This document shows, one piece after another, positions 44,099-57,686 of a stretch of DNA of 64,000 nucleotides. The notes under the pieces are model-generated. The model searched no databases. It saw only the letters and a program-made list of their open reading frames with translations, and was not told the origin of the DNA. Both the position numbers and the translations under genes were made by a program. Position 1 is the first letter of the stretch; every line of letters starts with the position of its first letter. Source of the stretch: Frateuria_A sp049727805 (GTDB taxonomy: Bacteria > Pseudomonadota > Gammaproteobacteria > Xanthomonadales > Rhodanobacteraceae); assembly GCF_049727805.1 (NCBI RefSeq), contig NZ_JBCNYA010000005.1, positions 1 through 64,000 of the forward strand, in the 5' to 3' direction.

Positions 44099-44986
44099 TC
44101 AGGATACGATCGTCCGCTTGGTCAACCGCTCGGCCAAATGCATGGCGAAGCGTTCGGCCGCCTCGGGCCGCACGCCAAGGTGCAAGTAGGGCTCGATCAT
44201 TTCCAGCTCCATCAGCCGGAAGCCGCCGTCGGCCACCACACCGTCCACGCGGGCGTAGGCGACGCCGGCGTGGCCAAGCGCAGCGGTGGCAGTGAGCGCG
44301 CGTTGCGCGCTGGCGAGCACGTGCGCCGGTGGCTCGGCCAACCGCGAGGTGCCGCCGAACTCGCCCTGCACGCGAAAGTCGCCCGCGGCTGGACGCTTGA
44401 TGACGGCATGGCTATAGCGGCCATCGAAGAAGAGCAGCGACCACTCGCCTGCGCCGAGCACTTCCGCGAGGAAGGGCTGCACCAGGTAGCGGAAGTCCCG
44501 CGGCAGTGCGGCCAGCTCCGTACCGAACGCCGAATCGCCGGCGCGGCCGCGGACGGTGTGCCAGGCGGTGCCGCTGACGGTCGGCTTGACGATGAGCTCC
44601 TGTCCCGCCATCGCCCGGGTGCAGGCCGGCAGCTCGGCAGCCGTGGCTAGCCGGGTGGGAATGATGTCCACGCCCTGCGCGGCCAGGTCCAGCAGGTAGC
44701 GCTTGTCGCTGTTCCAGCGCACCAGTGCGCGGTCGTTGATCAGCGGCACGGGCAAAAGGTCGAGCCATTGCAGGAAGGCGGCGTAGTGCTGGAAGTAGTC
44801 CCAGGTCGTGCGCATCAGCACTGCGTCGAAGCCGGTCCAGTCCACGGCCGGGTCGTTCCACACGCAGGCGACGGGCTCGATGCTGCGGTCACGCAGGCAG
44901 GCGGCGAGGTGCGCATCGTCCGGATGGATGCCAGGCACCAGCACGGACGTGGCGAACGCGAGACGGAATCGGGGAGAAGCGGACAC
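44099..44986 (-). CDS. ATP-grasp domain protein
   Basis: 295 residues. VLMRTTWDYFQHYAAFLQWL, then INDRALVRWNSDKRYLLDLA, LIVKPTVSGTAWHTV and FRLMELEMIEPYLHL follow the order of the RimK/glutathione synthetase ATP-grasp fold. Such enzymes ligate an acid to an amine with ATP; substrates unknown. The start is a GTG with AAGGAGG 7 nt upstream. Standalone, near tRNA-Val. Confidence 0.82.
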   Translation of the reverse strand: MSASPRFRLAFATSVLVPGIHPDDAHLAACLRDRSIEPVACVWNDPAVDWTGFDAVLMRTTWDYFQHYAAFLQWLDLLPVPLINDRALVRWNSDKRYLLDLAAQGVDIIPTRLATAAELPACTRAMAGQELIVKPTVSGTAWHTVRGRAGDSAFGTELAALPRDFRYLVQPFLAEVLGAGEWSLLFFDGRYSHAVIKRPAAGDFRVQGEFGGTSRLAEPPAHVLASAQRALTATAALGHAGVAYARVDGVVADGGFRLMELEMIEPYLHLGVRPEAAERFAMHLAERLTKRTIVS

Positions 44987-45158
44987 GGTACGGCCTCCTT
45001 GGTCGGAGGGAGCCCTTGGAGAAAACCGGTATCGAGCGTGGCGGATCTGAAGCCCGTCGCAGCACCCCTCGATGCCGGTTGCGCCGGATGGAAACGCGCA
45101 ACGGTTTTCACTGGCTCGCGGGCGCTGTCCTAAAGCGAAAACCGGTGGCCCTCATGCA

Positions 45159-45186
45159 AACAGGCCGGCATTGCTGCCGGCCTGTT
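45159..45186 (-). terminator. Hairpin downstream of tRNA-Val
   Basis: A perfect 12-bp stem AACAGGCCGGCA / TGCCGGCCTGTT with a 4-nt loop, lying 8 bases past the tRNA 3' end on the minus strand and followed by TTTG. A short T-run makes it a weak intrinsic terminator. Confidence 0.65.
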
Positions 45187-45194
45187 CGAAATCT

Positions 45195-45269
45195 TGGTGG
45201 GCGGTACAAGGATCGAACTTGTGACCCCTACCATGTCAAGGTAGTGCTCTACCGCTGAGCTAACCGCCC
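45195..45269 (-). tRNA. tRNA-Val (GAC)
   Basis: 75 bases folding as a cloverleaf: acceptor GGGCGGT paired with ACCGCCC, D arm GCTC...GAGC, anticodon loop TTGACAT (anticodon GAC, valine), T arm ACAAG-TTCGATC-CTTGT. CCA is encoded. Confidence 0.95.
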
Positions 45270-45345
45270 AAGAGCCGCGAAGTTTAGCAAGGGTGGGGGG
45301 CGGTGCCAAGCCTTTGGGCCCGATGATGGTTCAACGCAAGAGTGG

Positions 45346-45381
45346 CCCCTCACCCCGGCCCTCTCCCCGGAGGGGAGAGGG
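45346..45381. repeat. REP-like palindromic repeat, copy 3
   Basis: Same core as the two copies at the left end (CCCTCTCCCC / GGGGAGAGGG) preceded by CCCCTCACCCCGG. It lies 12 bases past the uvrB stop codon, where it could protect the message 3' end. Confidence 0.75.
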
Positions 45382-45392
45382 AGCAGAGCTTG

Positions 45393-47423
<2,031 letters not shown>

Positions 47424-47469
47424 GGCTGACGGATATGCGGGCGGATGGGTCGATCTTAAAGGCGCCCTG

Positions 47470-47492
47470 CTGACAGGACCTGTCAGTACAGG
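47470..47492. promoter_or_regulatory. Overlapping palindromes upstream of uvrB
   Basis: CTGACAGG-A-CCTGTCAG (perfect 8-bp arms) overlaps CCTGT-CAGT-ACAGG. They lie 47-69 bases before the uvrB ATG. The E. coli SOS box spacing (CTGT-N8-ACAG) is not present, so if a LexA-type site it is a variant. Confidence 0.45.
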
Positions 47493-47575
47493 CGCACAGG
47501 CTGGCGGCCTGGGCGCCGCTTACGGTGGGCCGGCCGGGCCGCCGATGATGCCCGCTCCTCGCAGGGAGCGATGGC

Positions 47576-48130
47576 ATGGCAGGGATGCAGCAAGGCGGGC
47601 GCGGCCGTTCGCGCGGCATCACGCTGGTCGAGCAGGTGATGGTGGTGGCGATCCTGGCGGTGCTCGCCGGCATCGCCAGCCCGTCACTGGCCGCCTTCGT
47701 GCGCCGCGCGCGCGTGCAATCGGCGCAGATGGATTTCCTGGAAGCGCTCGGTTTTGCGCGCGGCGAAGCCGTGCTGCGGCGCTCGCGCGTGCTGTTCTGC
47801 CCGAGCCTGGACAAGGTCCATTGCAGCGAGGAAAGCCGCTGGGACGGCGGCTGGCTGGTCGGCGTCGACAACGATCGCGACAACCAGCCGGATGGGGCGC
47901 CACTGCGGATCGGCGAGGCCCATGCGCGGCTGCTCATACTGAGCAGCGAGGCGCGCCGGCACGTGACGTTCCTGTCCGATGGCAGCGCCAGCGGCAGCAA
48001 CCTCACGCTGCTCTTCTGCAGCCGCGACCACGCGGAAGGGGCATTGGGCGTCGTGGTTTCCAACTCCGGGCGGGCCCGTGGAAGCCGGCCCCGCGGCAAG
48101 CAGGCGGCCGGCTGTTCCCAGGAGGGATGA
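47576..48130 (+). CDS. GspH/FimT-type pseudopilin
   Basis: 184 residues. The type III signal RSRG|ITLVEQVMVVAILAVL has the prepilin peptidase site after Gly, Glu at +5 and a hydrophobic helix; the residue after the cut is Ile rather than Phe or Met. The C-terminal part (FCPSLDKVHCSEESRWDGGW, VGVDNDRDNQPDG) is typical of GspH/FimT minor pilins. No other pilus genes nearby. A basic, low-complexity tail follows. Confidence 0.85.
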   Translation: MAGMQQGGRGRSRGITLVEQVMVVAILAVLAGIASPSLAAFVRRARVQSAQMDFLEALGFARGEAVLRRSRVLFCPSLDKVHCSEESRWDGGWLVGVDNDRDNQPDGAPLRIGEAHARLLILSSEARRHVTFLSDGSASGSNLTLLFCSRDHAEGALGVVVSNSGRARGSRPRGKQAAGCSQEG

Positions 48131-48232
48131 AGACGGGACTGCCGGCGTGGGTGCACGCCTTGTCGGGCGCTATACCGGCTGTTCACGGATGGGGTGCCAC
48201 AAGCGGCCAATACCCTGCACCGGAGTTTCGCC

Positions 48233-48460
48233 ATGGCCTACGGAGATGCCTCCCGCCGCCGCCCGGAACCGCCCAAGCCGCCGCCCGACGCCGGCCCGCT
48301 GCTGGAGGCCGCGCAGCGGCACCTGGAAAGCGCGGGCATGTCGGCCTGCCTCGTGCGCAGCACGGAAGGCGACCTGCTGGTTGCCATCGGCTCGCCCTCC
48401 GACAAGCTGTTCGCCATGCTGGCCAGCCATTTGCCAGCGCAAGGTGGCGCCGGCGATTGA
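48233..48460 (+). CDS. Small hypothetical protein
   Basis: 75 residues: a Pro/Arg-rich start (ASRRRPEPPKPPPDAG) and a compact LLEAAQRHLESAGMSACLVR then STEGDLLVAIGSPSDKLFAM. GGAG lies 8 nt before the ATG. No family recognised. It follows the pseudopilin by about 100 bases. Confidence 0.5.
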   Translation: MAYGDASRRRPEPPKPPPDAGPLLEAAQRHLESAGMSACLVRSTEGDLLVAIGSPSDKLFAMLASHLPAQGGAGD

Positions 48461-48950
48461 AGGCTGCACGAGTGCGGGGATATACGAGGGACGAGGTTCG
48501 TGTGCCTTCAGCGCGCCACATGGGAGCTCGAGCTGACCCATGGGGGGTCGCACGGCTCGATAAGCTTGCCTGCGAATCCGAAGAGCGGGCCGAAAACTCG
48601 GCGTCGCGGGCGGGCCATTTGTTCGCCCGATAAAGGAAGGGCGCCCGGTGTGGCCCCGGGCGCCCGATGGCCCGATGGTCGGAGTGAGGTGAGAAAGATC
48701 CACCGGGCAAGAAGCGATATACGCCGCCACAATGACGGCTTTTGTGACCTGGCGCACCTAGCCGGGGTTTGCATCGCCATGGCGAGTGTCGTGATCCACT
48801 CGTATCAGGAAGATTTCACGATCTTTCCGCGCGGCGTATCCAAACGTCGCCACGGCGTGCAGCGAGTCGCCGTGATGTCAGGCAAATGTTTCGTGAGGCC
48901 GGGCAGATTCGACCCATCGACCGATGGATGGCAGTGCGAATAGCCCATAA
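48461..48950. other. Gene-free stretch before tRNA-Asn
   Basis: No convincing frame on either strand; several frames exist but with poor start signals and random-looking protein. It contains one strong hairpin (listed separately). The second half is less GC-rich than the flanks. Confidence 0.5.
48639..48665 (-). terminator. Terminator-like hairpin
   Basis: Perfect 10-bp stem GGGCGCCCGG / CCGGGCGCCC, loop of 7. On the minus strand a loose T-rich sequence follows. No minus-strand gene upstream, so its purpose is unclear. Confidence 0.35.
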
Positions 48951-48981
48951 AGAAAAAGGCCCTGCATCGCTGCAAGGCCTT
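48951..48981 (-). terminator. Terminator of tRNA-Asn
   Basis: On the minus strand, AAGGCCTTGCA-GCGA-TGCAGGGCCTT (one wobble in the stem) is followed by TTTCTTT, beginning 6 bases past the tRNA 3' end. Confidence 0.8.
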
Positions 48982-48986
48982 CAATA

Positions 48987-49063
48987 TGGCGCCCGAAGTT
49001 GGACTCGAACCAACGACCCCCTGATTAACAGTCAAGTGCTCTAACCAGCTGAGCTATTCGGGC
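48987..49063 (-). tRNA. tRNA-Asn (GTT)
   Basis: 77-base cloverleaf: acceptor GCCCGAA with TTCGGGC, D arm GCTC...GAGC, anticodon loop CTGTTAA (anticodon GTT, asparagine), T arm TTGG-TTCGAGT-CCAA. CCA is encoded. A terminator follows. Confidence 0.95.
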
Positions 49064-49102
49064 GGGGCGAGCTGCGTAGTTTGAATAGCGCTGCGTAGGC
49101 TG

Positions 49103-50527
49103 TCAAGCGGCCGGAGCGGTCTCCTTGCCCTCCGCACGCACGCGGTAGCACGGCACATAGGCCGAGCCACCGGGGAGCTTCATGCGGTGCTGGTTGACGA
49201 AGGCCTGCAGCAGCGCATCCAGCGCCCGCATGATGTCCGCCTCGCCGTCGATGTCGAACGGGCCGTTCTGCTCGATCGCGCGCACGCCCTCTTCCTTCAC
49301 GTTGCCGGCGACGATGCCGGAGAACGCGCGGCGCAGGTCCGCCGCCAGCTCGTGGCGCGGGCGGCCGCGGTGCAGGGCCAGCGCGCGCATCGCCTCGTGG
49401 GTCGGGCGGAACGGCAACTGGAAGGCGAACGGGATGTCCAGCGCCCAGTTGAAGAAGAACGCGTCCTTGGTGTCCAGGCGATGGTTGCGCACCTTGTCGA
49501 TGCCCTTGACCATCGCGCGCGCCACCGCGGCGGGATCGTCGACGATGATCTGGTAGTGCTGCGCCACCTCTTCGCCCAGCGAGAGCTTGAGGAATCGGTC
49601 GATCTGCTCGAAGTAGGCGGCCGACTGCTTCGGTCCGGTGAAGATCAGCGGGAACGGCGTGCCCGCGTTGGACGGATGCAGCAGGATGCCGAGCAGATAG
49701 AGGATCTCCTCGGCGGTGCCCACGCCGCCGGGGAACACCACGATGCCGTGCGCCATGCGGACGAAGGCCTCCAGGCGCTTCTCGATGTCCGGCATGATCA
49801 CCAGCTGGTTCACGATCGGATTCGGCGATTCGGCCGCGATGATGCCCGGCTCGGTGATGCCGATGTAGCGGTTGTTGCGCCGGCGCTGCTTGGCGTGCGC
49901 GATGGTAGCGCCCTTCATCGGCCCCTTCATGGCACCCGGGCCGCAGCCGGTGCAGATGTCCATGCCGCGCAGGCCGAACTGGTAGCCGACCGACTTGGTG
50001 TACTCGTACTCGTCGCGCGAGATCGAATGGCCGCCCCAGCAGACCACCAGGTTGGGATCGATGTGCGGCTTGAGGATGCGCGCGTTGCGCAGGATCTCGA
50101 ACACCGCGTGGGTGATGCCCACAGTGTCGTCGAGGTCGAAGCCGCCCTGCTCCAGCTGGCTGGACACGTAGACGATGTCGCGCATGACCGCGACCAGCAG
50201 CTCGTTGATGCCGCGGATGATCTGGCCGTCGACGAACGCCTGTGCAGGCGCGTGCGAGAGCTCGATCTTGATGCCGCGGTCCTGCTGCAGCACCTGGATG
50301 TCGAAGTCGGGGTACTGCTCGAACATCGAGCGCGGGTCGTCGCTGATGTTGCCGGACGTGAGCACGGCCAGCGCGCAACGGCGGAGCAGGGCGTGCAGGC
50401 CCGAGCCGCTGGCATCGCGCAGGCGGGCGACTTCGTTGCGCGAGAGGATGTCCAGTCCGCCGGCCGGCGAGATGCGCGCGCTGACGGTGGCGGGCTTGCC
50501 GGCGCGGCCGGCGTGGGTGTCGTTCAT
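49103..50527 (-). CDS. ppnN: Pyrimidine/purine nucleotide 5'-monophosphate nucleosidase
   Basis: 474 residues. The central LOG-like Rossmann fold carries GMDICTGCGPGAMKGPMKGA and PGGVGTAEEI (the PGGxGTxxE motif), and an N-terminal domain (ISPAGGLDILSRNEVARLRD) and C-terminal domain complete the PpnN (YgdH) architecture. It splits nucleoside monophosphates into base and ribose 5-phosphate and in E. coli is stimulated by (p)ppGpp. Single gene downstream of the TonB receptor terminator. Confidence 0.92.
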   Translation of the reverse strand: MNDTHAGRAGKPATVSARISPAGGLDILSRNEVARLRDASGSGLHALLRRCALAVLTSGNISDDPRSMFEQYPDFDIQVLQQDRGIKIELSHAPAQAFVDGQIIRGINELLVAVMRDIVYVSSQLEQGGFDLDDTVGITHAVFEILRNARILKPHIDPNLVVCWGGHSISRDEYEYTKSVGYQFGLRGMDICTGCGPGAMKGPMKGATIAHAKQRRRNNRYIGITEPGIIAAESPNPIVNQLVIMPDIEKRLEAFVRMAHGIVVFPGGVGTAEEILYLLGILLHPSNAGTPFPLIFTGPKQSAAYFEQIDRFLKLSLGEEVAQHYQIIVDDPAAVARAMVKGIDKVRNHRLDTKDAFFFNWALDIPFAFQLPFRPTHEAMRALALHRGRPRHELAADLRRAFSGIVAGNVKEEGVRAIEQNGPFDIDGEADIMRALDALLQAFVNQHRMKLPGGSAYVPCYRVRAEGKETAPAA

Positions 50528-50620
50528 GCGTTGCCTTCTCCTGCCGCTGACGGTGTCCGGCCTGATGCCGGGGCCGTGGCGGACCGTTTAGCTTCCCGCG
50601 CACACACGTGAAGGGTCAAG

Positions 50621-50653
50621 CAGAAAAAAACCGGCGCCCTCGCGGGCGCCGGT
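50621..50653 (-). terminator. Rho-independent terminator of the TonB-dependent receptor
   Basis: A perfect 11-bp stem AACCGGCGCCC / GGGCGCCGGTT with a 4-nt loop and a T-run on the minus strand, 25 bases past the receptor stop. Confidence 0.88.
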
Positions 50654-50678
50654 TCGAGGTGGTGCAACTTTAGGTGGA

Positions 50679-53993
<3,315 letters not shown>

Positions 53994-54155
53994 ATCGACC
54001 TGTATTGGTTTGCAACGGAAAATTCGATGTCGGGACAAAAAAGCACGCCGATGCCGGGCCGCAGGCCTGGCATGTCTCGTGTTTTTCGTCACCCCTAACT
54101 TCTTGGCGCAGCTATCGTCCAGCAGCGATGGGGCCACCCCATCTACCGACCAGTT

Positions 54156-54171
54156 GTTAAGCAAACTTAAC
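54156..54171. promoter_or_regulatory. Inverted repeat upstream of the TonB receptor
   Basis: GTTAAG-CAAA-CTTAAC, perfect 6-bp arms in an AT-rich stretch 163 bases before the receptor ATG. Candidate regulator site; none identified. Confidence 0.4.
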
Positions 54172-54221
54172 GATAGTTTATGACAAGACGACGACCGAAT
54201 CACCCCTTGCGGTGATCGGAT

Positions 54222-55940
54222 TCACGCGCCGCTCTTGCCGAGGTAGCGCGCACGCTTGGCGGGCTTGAGGTTGGCCAGATCGAGCATCACCAGGCCGTCG
54301 ACGCAGCCGGAAAAGCCCGGATCCTCGCCGAAGTCCAGGAACTGCACGCCTTCGGGCTCGACCAGGTCGACGTACTGGCGGTAGAGCACCGGCATGCTCA
54401 CGCCGAGCGCATCGAGATGATGCTTGAGCTTGCCCAGGCCGGCCTGCGCATCGAGCCCTTCCAGCGCCCGGCGCACCAGCCCGATCACGCCGGGCGACAC
54501 CACGAACGGCTGCCGCGCGGAGGCCAGCCCCGGCGCGCCGAAGTAATGCTGGTGCGCCGCGGCGATCCATTCGCGCGCCTCGCGCGGCAGGTTGACCGAC
54601 ATGCTCACCGGACCGAACAGGTAGCGCAGTTCCGGATACCGCTGCAGGTACAGGCCGATGCCCTGCCACAACTGGTCCAGCGCACGCGAGCGCCAGTAGG
54701 CCGGCGCGATGAAGCTGCGGCCAAGTTCCAGTCCCTGCGCCAGGCGCGCTTCGAGCGCCGGCGAGTAATTGAAGAGGCTGGCGGTATAGAGCCCGGCCAG
54801 GCCGCGCTCGGCGATCAGCCGCCCGCCGTGGCCGAAACGGTAGGAACCGACGATGCGCAGCGCTGCCGGATCCCACAGCAGCAGGTGCTCGTAGTGCGGG
54901 TCGAAGGCGTCCAGGTCGCGCCGCGCGTTGGTGCCCTCGCCCACCTTGCGGAAGGTCAGCTCGCGCAGGCGGCCTATCTCGCGCAGGATGGTGCTGTCGG
55001 CGGCGCCCTTGAACAGCCATGCCTGCTTGCCGTCGCTGAGGTCGGCGAGCTTTTCGCCCTGCGCCAGCAACTCGGCGGCGACCCGCTCGGCCGGCTCGGG
55101 ATGGGCCAGCGGCGCCTGCCCGCCGAAGACCAGCCCGCGCCGGCGGCCGACACGGTAGACATGGCGACGCATCAGCTTCGCCGCCTGTTCGGGCGAATCA
55201 CCGCTGCGCTGCATGAGTTCTTCGGCGCTGACCAGCGCACCGATGCCGAAGCCGATCCTGCGGTGGATGGGCGCAACCGCCTCGCGCGGCAGCATCGCCG
55301 TGCTGAGCGGCTTGGCCAGCATCGAGAGGCCGTAGAACATCGCCGAGTTGCGCGCCGCCACGTGCACCGGCAGCACCGGCGCGCCGCTCCGTTTGGCCAG
55401 GCGCGCGAAACCGTCCGACCAACGGCCGTCGCGCACGCCGCCGGGGCCCATGCGCGAGACTTCGCCGGCGGGAAACACGATCAGCGCCTCGCCCTGCTCC
55501 AGCGCGCGGTAGATGTCGCGCATCTTCGAGGCCGCGCCCTTGCCGAACACGTCCACCGGCAGCAGCAGGCGCCGCAGCGGTTCGATGGAAGCCAGCCAGT
55601 CGTTGCCGAGGATGCGCACGTCATGCCGCACCGAGCCGACCATGTGCAGCAACGCCAGCGCGTCGACCATGCCCAGCGGATGGTTGGCGACCACCAGCAG
55701 GGGGCCGTCGACGGGGATGTGCTCGCGCTCGCGCGGGCTCACGTGGTAGCTCGCGCCGAGCACGTCCAGTGCACGCTCGACGAAGTCGAAGCCCTCGACC
55801 TTGCCCACCGCGTCGAGCACGCGGTTGAAGCCGGCCTCGTCCGCCAGCCGGCCGAGCAGGCCAGCCACCGGGCGGCGGATCCGCGGATGCTGCGCCAGCC
55901 ACGGCAGGCGCTCGACAAGGGTCCGTTCGACGCTGAGCAT
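54222..55940 (-). CDS. OlsF-like bifunctional acyltransferase (ornithine lipid type)
   Basis: 572 residues in two domains. The N-terminal PlsC-like domain (about 60-300) has NHPLGMVD, with His87 and Asp93, and FPAGEVSR; the C-terminal GNAT-like domain (about 330-560) matches OlsB/hemolysin-like N-acyltransferases (LRELTFRKVGEGTNARRDLD, then DPHYEHLLLWDP and VGSYRFGHG). OlsF proteins of Serratia and Flavobacterium join O- and N-acylation in one chain to make ornithine lipids, usually from phosphate-limited cells. AGGAGG lies 5 nt before the ATG. No pho box recognised nearby. Confidence 0.8.
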   Translation of the reverse strand: MLSVERTLVERLPWLAQHPRIRRPVAGLLGRLADEAGFNRVLDAVGKVEGFDFVERALDVLGASYHVSPREREHIPVDGPLLVVANHPLGMVDALALLHMVGSVRHDVRILGNDWLASIEPLRRLLLPVDVFGKGAASKMRDIYRALEQGEALIVFPAGEVSRMGPGGVRDGRWSDGFARLAKRSGAPVLPVHVAARNSAMFYGLSMLAKPLSTAMLPREAVAPIHRRIGFGIGALVSAEELMQRSGDSPEQAAKLMRRHVYRVGRRRGLVFGGQAPLAHPEPAERVAAELLAQGEKLADLSDGKQAWLFKGAADSTILREIGRLRELTFRKVGEGTNARRDLDAFDPHYEHLLLWDPAALRIVGSYRFGHGGRLIAERGLAGLYTASLFNYSPALEARLAQGLELGRSFIAPAYWRSRALDQLWQGIGLYLQRYPELRYLFGPVSMSVNLPREAREWIAAAHQHYFGAPGLASARQPFVVSPGVIGLVRRALEGLDAQAGLGKLKHHLDALGVSMPVLYRQYVDLVEPEGVQFLDFGEDPGFSGCVDGLVMLDLANLKPAKRARYLGKSGA

Positions 55941-56023
55941 GACCGCCTCCTGGTGTTCGCCGCCCATGCTGGCGCAAGAGTATGACAGGACGGCGGCGAC
56001 GATAACCCGCCAGGTCACGCATC

Positions 56024-56095
56024 CGTAGGGTGGGGCTTCAGCCCACCATCTACGAACTTGCGGCAAGGATGCGGTGGGCCAAAGTTCGCCCTACG
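56024..56095. repeat. Interspersed repeat with GGGCTTCAGCCC core
   Basis: Outer arms CGTAGGG / CCCTACG enclose the palindrome GGGCT-TC-AGCCC. A related element lies 2.7 kb to the right. It sits between the OlsF-like gene and the MarC gene. Confidence 0.6.
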
Positions 56096-56101
56096 AATGC
56101 C

Positions 56102-56710
56102 TCACACCTGCATGTGCAGGAATGCCGCCACGCCGCCCATGAACATCTGCACCGACAGCGCGATCAGCAGCATGCCCATCACTCGCTCAAGGGCAGTCAG
56201 CACGCTCTCGCCCAGCCAGCGGAACAGGTAGGTGGACGAGAGCAGGATCGCCGAGGTCGCCAGCCATGCCAGCAGCAGTGCGGTGGCCCAGTCGGCGGTG
56301 CGTCCGGGCGAGGTATTGGTGAGCAGCAGCAGCGCGGCCATCGCCGAGGGGCCGGCCACGCCGGGGATCGCCATCGGCACGATGAAGGGCTCGCTCTCGC
56401 CCGGTTTGCCGAAGATGCCGCCCTCCGGCGGCGGGAACACCATGCGGATGCCGATCAGGAACAGCACGATGCCGCCGGCGATGCTGATCGACTCCTGCTT
56501 GAGCTGCAGCAGCTTGAGGATGTGCTGGCCACCGACCAGGAAGCCCAGCAGCACGCCGAGCGCGATCAGCAGCTCGCGGATCATCACCCAGCGCCGGCGC
56601 TTGGGCGGCACATGCTTGAGCAGGCTCAGGAAGAACGGCACGTTGCCGAGCGGATCCATGATCAGGAACAGCAGGATGCCCGCCGAAAGGGTGGTCATCT
56701 GCGTTTCCAT
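56102..56710 (-). CDS. MarC family membrane protein
   Basis: 202 residues, about six helices. LFLIMDPLGNVPFFLSLLKH is the MarC signature near the start, with GGIVLFLIGIRMVFP later. The family includes E. coli YhgN and MarC, of unknown transport function. AAGGAG lies 8 nt before the ATG. Confidence 0.9.
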   Translation of the reverse strand: METQMTTLSAGILLFLIMDPLGNVPFFLSLLKHVPPKRRRWVMIRELLIALGVLLGFLVGGQHILKLLQLKQESISIAGGIVLFLIGIRMVFPPPEGGIFGKPGESEPFIVPMAIPGVAGPSAMAALLLLTNTSPGRTADWATALLLAWLATSAILLSSTYLFRWLGESVLTALERVMGMLLIALSVQMFMGGVAAFLHMQV

Positions 56711-56918
56711 GGAAGAGCTCCTTCGGGTGGTGATCGGGGACAGGATGCCATGCGGGGCGAATGGGAGCATGGCGGTCGCGCACGGGTGCGCTCGTACGGA
56801 GGATCGGCGCCGGTGCATGTATCCCGACCCGGCGTCCGCTCCATGTAGTCATTCCCGCGAAGGTGAGGGAATGACGCCCATCTGAAGGGAATCCGGGGAC
56901 CGGGTCGCGGAACGCCGG

Positions 56919-57686
56919 TCAGGCGGGACGCAGGTCCAGCATGGCCCCGCGCGCGGACGCACCCTGCGGGCTGAGCAACCACACCGCCGCCGCGGCGGCC
57001 GCGTCGGGCAGCGGCTGGGTGTTCGGATCCTCGCCGAAATACGCCAGATGGCGCAGCGCCGTGCGCATCGGCGCGGGCAAGAGCGCGTGGGTGCGGATCG
57101 TGGTGGTGTCGGTCTCCTGGTGCAGGATCTCGACGAACCGCTCCAGCGCCGCCTTGGACACGCCGTAGGCGCCCCAGTGCGCGCGGTTGACCAGGTCCGG
57201 GTTGTCCAGCACGAACACGACCGATGCGTCGGGCGCCTTGGCCAGCAGCGGCAGGCAGGCCTGGGTCAGGGCGAACGGTGCCGACACGTTGACGTGCAGC
57301 GTGCGCAGCCATTCGTCCGGTTTGTGCATGGTGACCGGCGTGAGCCCGCCGAAACTGGCGGCGCAATGCACGATGCCGTCCAGCCGGCCGAGATCGCGCT
57401 CCAGCCCCTCGGCGAGCGCCTCGTAGTCGCGCGGCGTGGCCGACTCCATGTCCAGCGGATGGATCACCGGTTCGGGCAGTTGCTCGCCGACGATCAGGTC
57501 GTAGAGCTGTTCCAGCTGGCGCTTGCGCTTGCCGATGATCACCACGGTCGCGCCGGCGCGGGCGGCGGCGAGCGAGACCGCGCGGCCCAGGCCGCCGTAG
57601 GCGCCGGTGACCAGCACCACGCGGCCGGCCAGGCTGTCGGCCGCAGGCGCGGCGGCCTGCGGCAGGCGTGCGGTCGGCAGCGTCAT
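56919..57686 (-). CDS. SDR family protein (YciK-like), catalytic Ser replaced
   Basis: 255 residues. NAD(P) loop VTGAYGGLG, YGVSK as the YxxxK, and PWAY-like WGAYGVSK matching YciK. The catalytic Ser usually 13 residues before the Tyr (in YciK FTSSS) is Asp here (FVLDNPDLV), so dehydrogenase activity is in doubt. Its ATG overlaps the grxD stop (ATGA), so the two are cotranscribed and coupled. Confidence 0.85.
   Translation of the reverse strand: MTLPTARLPQAAAPAADSLAGRVVLVTGAYGGLGRAVSLAAARAGATVVIIGKRKRQLEQLYDLIVGEQLPEPVIHPLDMESATPRDYEALAEGLERDLGRLDGIVHCAASFGGLTPVTMHKPDEWLRTLHVNVSAPFALTQACLPLLAKAPDASVVFVLDNPDLVNRAHWGAYGVSKAALERFVEILHQETDTTTIRTHALLPAPMRTALRHLAYFGEDPNTQPLPDAAAAAAVWLLSPQGASARGAMLDLRPA

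Noticed and set aside
47470..47492. A canonical LexA box upstream of uvrB
   Set aside because: The spacing CTGT-N8-ACAG does not occur; the palindromes are reported only as an unassigned operator candidate.
48500..48943. A possible 147-residue gene before tRNA-Asn
   Set aside because: Random-looking protein, no ribosome site and it crosses the strong hairpin at 48639-48665.
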